A DNA stretch of 15,632 nucleotides from contig JAEWZA010000413.1 in the NCBI GenBank assembly GCA_023395575.1, positions 1 to 15,632 of the forward strand. The letters are read 5' to 3'. Positions 7,026 to 12,751 of the stretch are shown in pieces. The first letter of the stretch is position 1. Each line of letters opens with the position of its first letter. Position numbers and translations under genes: made by a program. This DNA comes from Bacillota bacterium. Lineage in GTDB: Bacteria > Bacillota > Clostridia > Acetivibrionales > DSM-1351. The notes under the pieces were generated by a model. It made no database searches. It saw only the letters and a list, made by a program, of their open reading frames with translations, and had not been told where the DNA came from.

Positions 7026-7407
7026 TCATTCCCCCTCTGTGCTAAAGTAGCACATAAATTTAGTAAAACTATTTTGCAAAACTACATGCTGTTACATCTC
7101 CGAAATACTTTCTGTTCACACAATACTTATCGTAGCATTATATTGTGGAGTTTTTGAGCTCAAAATGTACCAGGTTAACAATTTAAGTTAAAAATTTAAG
7201 TCTATTATAACAACTATAGACGCAAAAAGAACAAAAAGGTTTCATTTATATTACATAATTTTTGAAATATTATTTAGATAAAACTAAAATGATTGAAATG
7301 ATATTGCTTAGAGTTTGAAATTATTTTAAGTATATAGAACCATTTTTGTTTAGAATGACTAATTTCTCTTATGAAAAACTCGCTTCATGCTCAACAGGCT
7401 GAAGCAC
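7026..7407. other. Gene-free region upstream of the DUF4349-type lipoprotein gene
   Basis: No convincing coding frame is seen on either strand. Besides the hairpin at 7038-7054, a small inverted repeat (GTCTAT...ATAGAC, about 7199-7220) and a six-base-pair hairpin (GCTTCA...TGAAGC, 7382-7405) are present. A possible but weak promoter for the lipoprotein gene (TTGCAA, 17 bases, TATGTG on the minus strand) ends at the hairpin. Confidence 0.4.
7030..7054 (-). promoter_or_regulatory. Hairpin abutting the ribosome binding site of the lipoprotein gene
   Basis: On the minus strand the perfect seven-base stem TGTGCTA / TAGCACA with loop CTT ends directly at the AGAGGGGG ribosome binding site (complement of 7030-7037). 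It could set mRNA stability or be an operator, since it is a near-palindrome; the sequence alone does not decide. Confidence 0.4.
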
Positions 7408-7444
7408 AAAAAATAGTATAAACAAAATGTTTATACTATTTTTT
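7408..7444. terminator. Bidirectional terminator next to tRNA-His
   Basis: A perfect 17-base-pair hairpin (7408-7424 with 7428-7444, loop AAA) starts with AAAAAA and ends with TTTTTT, so it gives a U-tract on either strand. It lies three bases downstream of the tRNA-His CCA end on the minus strand. Confidence 0.9.
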
Positions 7445-7447
7445 CTA

Positions 7448-7525
7448 TGGGGTGGATAGTGGGATTCGAACCCACGACATCCAGAACCACAATCTGGCGC
7501 TCTAACCAGCTGAACTATACCCACC
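7448..7525 (-). tRNA. tRNA-His (anticodon GTG)
   Basis: On the minus strand the anticodon stem CCAGA/TCTGG holds loop TTGTGGT, anticodon GTG. The acceptor GTGGGTA pairs with TATCCAC, with the extra G at position -1 opposite C73 that marks tRNA-His, then an encoded CCA. The T arm GTGGG-TTCGAAT-CCCAC is perfect. Confidence 0.95.
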
Positions 7526-7532
7526 ATATTAC

Positions 7533-7556
7533 GTCTCGCAAAACATTGTCTCGCAA
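7533..7556 (-). repeat. Short direct repeat in the tRNA-His leader
   Basis: GTCTCGCAA occurs at 7533-7541 and again at 7548-7556, six bases apart, between the -10 box and the mature 5' end of tRNA-His. It could be a chance duplication or part of the precursor-processing region. Confidence 0.4.
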
Positions 7557-7568
7557 GGCACATTTGAT

Positions 7569-7597
7569 ATTTTACGGCACAATATCATATTTGTCAA
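7569..7597 (-). promoter_or_regulatory. Sigma-A promoter of tRNA-His
   Basis: Minus strand TTGACA (complement of 7592-7597), 17 bases, TAAAAT (complement of 7569-7574), about 44 bases before the tRNA. Confidence 0.88.
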
Positions 7598-7669
7598 TAG
7601 AAATTTTATTTTTTTATGCTATCAAAATTCATTTTTTATATTTTTAAATACCAAGTTCTTCAAAATTTC

Positions 7670-7698
7670 TTGATTTTTACAATTCTCGATAGTATAAT
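7670..7698 (+). promoter_or_regulatory. Sigma-A promoter of the zinc-ribbon gene
   Basis: TTGATT at 7670-7675, 17 bases, TATAAT at 7693-7698. Transcription would start near 7705, giving a leader of about 100 bases. Confidence 0.75.
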
Positions 7699-7730
7699 AA
7701 AATTGCTAAGCTTTATAATTTCTTATTCTG

Positions 7731-7799
7731 ATATAACCTCCTTTTTCATCCCGTAATGTATAAGGTTTTATATGCTCAGCAACAAAATTTTTAGGAGGT
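7731..7799 (+). promoter_or_regulatory. Leader able to mask the zinc-ribbon ribosome binding site
   Basis: ACCTCCT at 7736-7742 is perfectly complementary to the ribosome binding site AGGAGGT at 7793-7799. ATATAACC (7731-7738), which overlaps it, can instead pair with GGTTTTATAT (7764-7773, small bulge). The two pairings exclude each other, as in translational switches or thermosensors. The complementarity is seen directly; the switching is inferred. Confidence 0.4.
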
Positions 7800-7805
7800 A
7801 GTCTC

Positions 7806-7985
7806 ATGGAAGATAAAACTCTTACTTGTAAAGATTGCGCTGCAACTTTTACCTTTACTGTTGGTGAACAACAGTTTTACGCTGAAAAAGGATTTACAAA
7901 TGAACCTGCTAGATGTCCTGATTGCAGAAGAGCTAAGAAAGCTTCTCAGAAAAGCTTTAATGGCGGATACGGCAAAAGACAATAA
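7806..7985 (+). CDS. Small zinc-ribbon protein
   Basis: This 59-residue protein starts MEDKTLTCKDC and ends NGGYGKRQ. Two CxxC knuckles, Cys8/Cys11 and Cys37/Cys40, are separated by a segment with FYAEKGFTNEPARCPDCRRAKK. This is the pattern of the short 'probable zinc-ribbon' family common in Firmicutes. One bound Zn is expected, and the basic tail rich in Gly, Lys and Arg suggests contact with nucleic acid. Its function is not known to me. The start is fixed by AGGAGGT seven bases upstream of the ATG. It has its own promoter and terminator, so it is monocistronic. A longer open frame on the opposite strand (7791-7994) is a shadow. Confidence 0.88.
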   Translation: MEDKTLTCKDCAATFTFTVGEQQFYAEKGFTNEPARCPDCRRAKKASQKSFNGGYGKRQ

Positions 7986-8027
7986 GCCACTCAATTTAAA
8001 CTAACATTGACTTTATTAATCAGACAT

Positions 8028-8062
8028 CAAAAAGCCCCTGTACGAGTTCAGGGGTTTTTGTT
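8028..8062. terminator. Bidirectional terminator between the zinc-ribbon gene and galM
   Basis: The stem CCCCTG / CAGGGG is flanked by AAAAAG on the left and TTTTTG on the right, so both strands have a T-run after the hairpin. The two genes converge on it. Confidence 0.85.
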
Positions 8063-8168
8063 TTCAATAGTATGAATTTTTGCAGATAAACTATTATTAA
8101 TTCCATGCAATCATCAACAAACTATTTATAAATCTACCATACCTATAGAACTATATACGAAAGTAGAT

Positions 8169-9227
8169 TTATTTATTTGTAAACTTGTATATTGTAATAT
8201 GATGATACTTTTCACCAGCTCTTAAAATAGGTGATGGAAAGTTCTTGTGTTTCATCGCATTAGGAAAATACTGAGTTTCAAGACAAAGTCCAGTTCTTGC
8301 ATTATAAACTGTATCATCCTTCCCTACTAACTTTTCGCTCAAGTGATTACCCGAATAAAATTGAATTCCTGGTTTTGTAGTATAAACTTCCATAGTTCTT
8401 CCACTTTGAGGCTCATATAGTTCAGCTGCTAATTCATTAACATCTCCCTTTGTGTTAAGAACCCAATTATGGTCATAGCCTTTTCCATTTACAATTTGCT
8501 CATCTGTGCTATTTATGTCATCAGCTATGCATTTCATTTTTGTGAAATCCATAACAGATCCTTTAACACTTGTAATTTCACCATTTGGAACACATTCATC
8601 ATCGACAGGAGTAAAATAGTCCGCATTTATATAAAGCTGATGCTGTGTTGCTTCTCCAGAATTATGTCCAGCGAGATTGAAGTAGGCATGATTTGTTAAA
8701 TTAACTACAGTATCTTTATCTGAAAAAGCAGCATAATCTATTTTTAGTTCATTTTCCTCTGACAATGAATATTCAACTGTAACATCTAGCTTCCCAGGGT
8801 AATTTTCTTCTCCATCTGGACTTGTATGTGTAAGAACTAATTTTTCTTTTCCATTGCTTTCTGACACTTCTGCCTTCCAAACAACGTTATGGAGACCTAT
8901 CGCACCTCCATGAAGATGATTTTCACCATCATTTTTTAAAAGCTCATAAACCTTACCATTTAGCTCAAACACTGCATCCTCTATTCTATTTGCGTGCCTA
9001 CCTACTAATGCACCAATGTAACCATCATTATCGATATATTTATCCAATTGTGTGTAACCCAATGCTACATCGGCTATATTACCATTCTTATCAGGAACAC
9101 GAATTGAAACTACAATTCCACCAAAATTAATAATATCTACAGACGTATTTTTAGAATTCTTCAAAGTGAAGATGTCCACTTCATTACCATCTGGCAATGT
9201 GCCGAAATAATTCTTTGTAATACTCAA
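8169..9227 (-). CDS. galM: Aldose 1-epimerase (galactose mutarotase)
   Basis: A 352-residue cytosolic enzyme of normal family length that interconverts alpha and beta anomers of galactose and other aldoses, feeding the Leloir pathway. Family landmarks: FGGIVVSIRVPDK near 35-47; GRHANRI at 76-82 (substrate-binding Arg region); ENHLHGG at 102-108; NLTNHAYFNL with catalytic His180; YDHNWVL at 251-257 (Asp252); and LCLETQYFPNAMKH with the catalytic base Glu317. Translation starts at TTG (9227), chosen because AGGAGG lies eight bases upstream and no better ATG or GTG is in frame. No galactose operon genes adjoin it: it converges with the zinc-ribbon gene and the ZIP transporter gene lies about 200 bp upstream. 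No clear promoter is visible in that gap. Confidence 0.95.
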   Translation of the reverse strand: MSITKNYFGTLPDGNEVDIFTLKNSKNTSVDIINFGGIVVSIRVPDKNGNIADVALGYTQLDKYIDNDGYIGALVGRHANRIEDAVFELNGKVYELLKNDGENHLHGGAIGLHNVVWKAEVSESNGKEKLVLTHTSPDGEENYPGKLDVTVEYSLSEENELKIDYAAFSDKDTVVNLTNHAYFNLAGHNSGEATQHQLYINADYFTPVDDECVPNGEITSVKGSVMDFTKMKCIADDINSTDEQIVNGKGYDHNWVLNTKGDVNELAAELYEPQSGRTMEVYTTKPGIQFYSGNHLSEKLVGKDDTVYNARTGLCLETQYFPNAMKHKNFPSPILRAGEKYHHITIYKFTNK

Positions 9228-9431
9228 AGCTTTATCCTCCTGTACATTTGTATTTAATTTAATATAATTACAAATCTAATAATAAACTAATTCCTTTGTA
9301 AATTAAACTGCTTTTTTTGTTTTAGATGAATTTATTCAGAAGTTAATATTCAGCTATCACTAAACAAGCCCATCTAACACCCTCAAATTTAGAATAAGCC
9401 ACTTAAAATAATAAGGTATATGTGATGTCAC

Positions 9432-10247
9432 CTATCCTAATGCAACATCTAAAATCATCATAACAGCAAATCCAATTATACATCCTGCAGTAGCGAGATG
9501 TGTACTCTCGTGATTACCACTCTGAGCCTCTGGAATAAGCTCCTCAACTACAACAAAAATCATTGCACCCGCTGCAAAAGCAAGAGCATATGGCAATATA
9601 GGCCTAATAAAAGTAACAGCAAGTGCACCTATAACTCCTGCGATTGGCTCTACTACCCCAGAAGCTTGTCCATAAAGAAAGCTCTTTTTGCGAGATAGCC
9701 CCTCTCTCCTTAAAGGAATGGATACAGCAGCACCTTCAGGAAAGTTTTGTATACCTATCCCAATGGCTACAGCCACTGCTGACATAATAGAAATGTCATT
9801 TATTCCATTTGCTACAGCACCAAACGCTACACCAACAGCCAAGCCCTCGGGAATGTTATGTAACGTAATAGAAAAAACTAATAGTATACTGCGTCTAAGC
9901 TTTGTTGAAACACCTTCACTTTCACCTTCCTTTGAATTGAAGTGGGCATGTGGAATAATCTTATCCGCTATTCCCAAAAAAGCAGCTCCACCCACAAACC
10001 CTATTGCTGCAACAAGCCATGCAGGTAAAAAAGAGTCCTCTGCCATTTCTATTGCTGGTGCTAATAGTGACCAAAAGCTGGCAGCAATCATAACTCCTGC
10101 TGCAAATCCCAGCATAGTATTAAGTACCCTCTGATTTATTTCCTTAAAAAAGAATACCATAGATGCTCCAAGTGCTGTTAGCGCCCATGTCATTAATGTT
10201 GCCATAAGAGCTAATAGCACATGATTTTGACTACTTAGCCATTCCAT
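9432..10247 (-). CDS. ZIP-family divalent metal transporter
   Basis: A 271-residue membrane protein with about eight hydrophobic segments and the two metal-binding helices of ZIP proteins: HNIPEGLAVG at 130-139 and IQNFPEGAAVSIP at 166-178. A glutamate pair (VVEELIPE, 234-240) lies in a later helix. The cytosolic loop between segments 3 and 4 (about 98-118) has a short His pair (PHAHF) and charged residues. It probably imports zinc and perhaps iron or manganese, like GufA/ZupT-type proteins; the exact metal cannot be read from sequence. The start follows GGTGGTG. It is on the same strand as mscL, 141 bp away, and co-transcription is possible but not shown. Confidence 0.92.
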   Translation of the reverse strand: MEWLSSQNHVLLALMATLMTWALTALGASMVFFFKEINQRVLNTMLGFAAGVMIAASFWSLLAPAIEMAEDSFLPAWLVAAIGFVGGAAFLGIADKIIPHAHFNSKEGESEGVSTKLRRSILLVFSITLHNIPEGLAVGVAFGAVANGINDISIMSAVAVAIGIGIQNFPEGAAVSIPLRREGLSRKKSFLYGQASGVVEPIAGVIGALAVTFIRPILPYALAFAAGAMIFVVVEELIPEAQSGNHESTHLATAGCIIGFAVMMILDVALG

Positions 10248-10388
10248 TTATCACACCACCATTCTGTTTATATAAATTACTCAAACTTCGCAGATGAAAT
10301 TTGCAAATATTTAAACTTATCATTACAAACTAAATATAGTAAATCAAGTCCAACCTGCCATTTTTTTAACTCATATTTAGTTTTTCTA

Positions 10389-10808
10389 TTATTTATCAGC
10401 TTTACTTTCCTTGAGCAAATCTCGTATTTCTGTCAGCATTTGTAGCTCAGCTGATGGTGGAGGAGTTTCTTCTACCTTTTCCTCTACCTCTTCCGCCTTA
10501 CCTCTTTTAAGCTTGTTAATCATCTTGACCATACAGAATACAACAAATGCAATTATTAAGAAATTAATTACCTGCTGAATAAAAGCACCATACATTATTG
10601 CTGCCTCGCCTTCTGTTGCATCAGGTGGAAATTTGCGCCCAGTAAAATCAATTTTGCCAATTATAAAACCAATAGCAGGCATTATAACCTGATTTACCAA
10701 TGAATTAACAATGGCAGTAAATGCACTTCCTATAATAATACCAACAGCTAAATCAATAACATTTCCTCTTGAAATAAACTCTTTAAATTCAGATATAAAT
10801 TTCTTCAT
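10389..10808 (-). CDS. mscL: Large-conductance mechanosensitive channel
   Basis: A 139-residue inner-membrane protein that forms a pentameric pore opening under membrane tension during hypo-osmotic shock. The N-terminal amphipathic helix (KKFISEFKEFISRGNVIDLAV) leads into transmembrane helix 1 with the glycine-rich pore face (AVGIIIGSAFTAIVNSLV, 21-38). An external loop (about 50-70) and helix 2 (YGAFIQQVINFLIIAFVVFCMVK) follow. The cytosolic end has charged KLKRGKAEEVEEK and a helix bundle (LTEIRDLLKES). Its length is at the usual value for MscL. The ATG at 10808 has AAAGGG about 11 bases upstream. Nothing indicates truncation. Confidence 0.96.
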   Translation of the reverse strand: MKKFISEFKEFISRGNVIDLAVGIIIGSAFTAIVNSLVNQVIMPAIGFIIGKIDFTGRKFPPDATEGEAAIMYGAFIQQVINFLIIAFVVFCMVKMINKLKRGKAEEVEEKVEETPPPSAELQMLTEIRDLLKESKADK

Positions 10809-10885
10809 TTTAACATAACCCTTTCTAAAATATTAGTAATTGCTTTTCTTCATAACATCACTTGACTAATATAAAATCTATAAAA

Positions 10886-10960
10886 AGTATAATAATAAGT
10901 CCTAAATATTTCCCCAAAGGCTGCCACTTTTATATATCCCTATTTAGGTTACTTTATACT
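10886..10960. repeat. Imperfect inverted repeat upstream of mscL
   Basis: Arms AGTATAATAATAAGTCCTAAATA (10886-10908) and TATTTAGG...TATACT (10941-10960) pair over AGTATAA, AGT and CCTAAATA with bulges. The spacer contains CCCCAAAGG. It may be a weak hairpin or repeat remnant. Confidence 0.25.
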
Positions 10961-10999
10961 ATTATTGTGTTAAGTATAAACTAAGAGGTTTAATTATTC

Positions 11000-11028
11000 A
11001 ACAAACTCAACTGGGAAAGTTGAGTTAC
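11000..11028 (-). terminator. Hairpin after the decayed radical-SAM gene
   Basis: The perfect nine-base stem AACTCAACT / AGTTGAGTT (11004-11012 with 11018-11026, loop GGGAA) adjoins the stop codon of the pseudogene. The following T-run on the minus strand (TTTGTTG) is poor, so terminator activity may be weak. Confidence 0.5.
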
Positions 11029-11704
11029 TAATCAGTAATATACATATGTTCATCCTTGGTTACATTGCCGACATAAATAAAGCTAAGTTTACCCTTTGAC
11101 AGCTTGTATACCTTTCTTAAGTCTTCAATAGTTGTCTTTTCGCTATCCATTTGATAATTTGGAAAATATCTTGATATATGCAAAACAATATCTCTATCTA
11201 CTGTTGTAATAAATTCAACAAGCTTACTTAATGTTTCATTGCTACTGTTTTCTCCCGATATTAATAAGGTTGTGACCTCTATATGGCAGCCCATACTGTG
11301 AGCTAGTTCTATGGTTTGTTTTACAGGCTCTAAGCTTCCTGCGCAGAGCCTTCTATAAAACTCATCATCACCTTTTAAATCAACATTTAAAGCATCAACG
11401 TAAGGAAGCAGCTTCTTTAAGGGTTCATGATTTATATACCCATTTGTTACTAGTACTACCTTAAATAAATATTCTTTTTCTTAATCTCTCTCGCCACATC
11501 ATAAACATATTCATACCAAATAGAAGGCTCATTATAAGTAAAAGCCAAGCCTATGCTATTCTTTTGATTCAATGCAGTGTGAGCCATTTCTAAGGCAGTA
11601 ATAAAGCGGCTTTTTGCTTCAAATTGTGAAATTGAATAATTCTGGCAAAAACTGCACTTAAAATTGCATCCAAAAGTACCAATTGATAAAATGTTACTAT
11701 CATC
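11028..11704 (-). pseudogene. Decayed radical-SAM protein of the AmrS (AmmeMemoRadiSam) type
   Basis: Joining two minus-strand frames gives about 225 residues of one radical-SAM protein. The first frame (11704 to a TAG at 11456-11458) contains SIGTFGCNFKCSFCQNYS with the CxxxCxxC cluster cysteines (first at 11666-11668, last at 11645-11647) and LAFTYNEPSIWYEYV. The second frame continues with KVVLVTNGYINHEPLKKLLPYVDALNVDLKG and ends at 11028. The shift lies near 11459-11470 (one base lost or two gained). An in-frame TAG at 11705-11707 and the lack of the usual N-terminal 60 to 70 residues show 5' loss. The end (YVGNVTKDEHMYITD) lacks the C-terminal cysteine-containing tail I expect after YVGNV. 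The gene is therefore truncated at both ends and frameshifted, and almost certainly inactive. The family call relies on the cluster motif, TYNEPSIW and VTNGYI. Confidence 0.85.
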
Positions 11705-11759
11705 CTATGGCCTAAATCCTTCTAATTCAAAATGAATCTAAACCCAAAGCAATTGGAAA

Positions 11760-11843
11760 TATTACAATGTTAGGCACAATTTATTTTACCTTTAATGTCA
11801 TTAACTATTTTGCTCAATAAACATATATTATAACATTGTAATA
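11760..11843. repeat. 13-base perfect inverted repeat, possible mobile-element remnant
   Basis: TATTACAATGTTA at 11760-11772 and TAACATTGTAATA at 11831-11843 are exact inverted copies with a 58-base AT-rich spacer. The repeat lies about 55 bases from the broken 5' end of the radical-SAM pseudogene. Confidence 0.4.
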
Positions 11844-12029
11844 AAATTATTAAGCTTTTGGATATAAATGTCAATAATATTTAAAATTATTTGAGCCTAT
11901 ACAAATTCAACAAATAACTTGGGAGTACTCCATTTAGATAAGCCTGTACGGAAGTACCAGTAATCCAGTACTATAATTTGTCCCTGCAAGGCTTTATAAA
12001 AGAATTAGCATAATCCATTATATTAACAA

Positions 12030-12049
12030 AGCTCCTGAAATCAGGAGCT
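12030..12049 (-). terminator. Hairpin downstream of the 121-residue orphan gene
   Basis: The perfect stem AGCTCCTGA / TCAGGAGCT is followed on the minus strand by TTGTTAATA, a weak T-run, about 100 bases after the orphan gene's stop codon. Confidence 0.45.
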
Positions 12050-12152
12050 ATTATAGCATAATATTAATTTTTTACAGAAACACACTAAAATAATTACCAA
12101 TTTCTTTTATAATTTCTTTTATATATGTATTGAAGATATTTGCTTTCGTCAA

Positions 12153-12518
12153 TTAGCTGTCTATGCTCACATAAGATAATTGCATTTCATCATTAAATTC
12201 AACTTGAATGATATGTTCATCTAAATCATGTTTCTTCCAACTTAAACAGCCCCATCTGTCATTTACAATCTCTATATCAGCTTCTTTTAATCTTTTCAGT
12301 ATTTCATCCCTATTGTAATTAGCTTCATAATAATCTAGAACACAATAATTTAGTATATATTCTATAATTTCTGGCTTCTTGTAAAAATACAAATCCAATA
12401 TTTTATTAGCGTAGGCAAGTGTACTTTGATTCATAGAATCCTTGTGAATCTTAACCAAAACCCCTTCAGCCTCTGTTTCATAATAATAGTCATCTAAAAC
12501 AAAATCTTCAATATTCAT
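12153..12518 (-). CDS. Uncharacterised 121-residue acidic protein downstream of the NRPS
   Basis: A soluble, strongly acidic protein (MNIEDFVLDDYYYETEAEG...) with no signal peptide or membrane segment. The N-terminal third looks like a short beta region, followed by helices rich in Tyr, Leu and Glu (ILDLYFYKKPEIIEYILNYCVLDYYE) and a C-terminal beta-like part (WGCLSWKKHDLDEHIIQVEFNDEMQLSYVSIDS). Size, acidity and the ending recall small immunity-type or DUF2262/DUF2004-like proteins, but I cannot assign a family. The start is well supported by AAAGGAGG nine bases before the ATG. A promoter such as TTAAAT-17-TACTAT just upstream on the minus strand is plausible but weak. It lies about 230 bp after the NRPS gene on the same strand, with a terminator between them, so it is probably a separate unit. 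Confidence 0.7.
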   Translation of the reverse strand: MNIEDFVLDDYYYETEAEGVLVKIHKDSMNQSTLAYANKILDLYFYKKPEIIEYILNYCVLDYYEANYNRDEILKRLKEADIEIVNDRWGCLSWKKHDLDEHIIQVEFNDEMQLSYVSIDS

Positions 12519-12671
12519 TCTTAGATTCCTCCTTTAATTAAATAATCCACACGAAATAGTATATGATTATTATTCTGCATTTAATAACCGACACCTTTTA
12601 ATATCGGAAATATTGAATCAAACATATACACAACTCCTAAACCTGCATTCATTCTAGATTTAAGCACATAA

Positions 12672-12718
12672 AAATAGTGGTATGAATCTCTATATATAAT
12701 ATATAAGAAATTCATACC
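12672..12718 (-). terminator. Terminator after the NRPS gene
   Basis: On the minus strand GGTATGAATTTC pairs with GAGATTCATACC through a long A/T inner stem (about 20 bp in all, complement of 12679-12718), then ACTATTTTTA. It starts 34 bases after the NRPS stop codon. Confidence 0.75.
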
Positions 12719-12751
12719 TCATAAAGACACGATAAATACATTTTCTATCAT

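Larger units (their letters stand above)
11712..12152. other. Gene-free degenerate region between pseudogene and orphan gene
   Basis: This region is very AT-rich with no supported gene. It contains the 13-base inverted repeat at 11760-11843, a palindrome GGAGTACTCC (about 11922-11931), nested short stems (AAGCC...GGCTT enclosing AGTAC...GTACT, about 11940-11993) and the hairpin at 12030-12049. Short frames of about 20 to 35 codons are interrupted by stops and I recognise none of them. Confidence 0.5.

Noticed and set aside
7369..7647. Frames over tRNA-His on both strands
   Set aside because: The peptides such as GIVQLVRAPDCGSGCRGFESH are characteristic false translations of a tRNA gene.
7791..7994. 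Minus-strand frame of 67 codons
   Set aside because: It is antisense to the zinc-ribbon gene, which has promoter, ribosome binding site, CxxC pairs and terminator on the plus strand.
9498..10134. Plus-strand frames of 66 and 148 codons
   Set aside because: They are shadows of the ZIP transporter gene, with no ribosome binding site and no known pattern.
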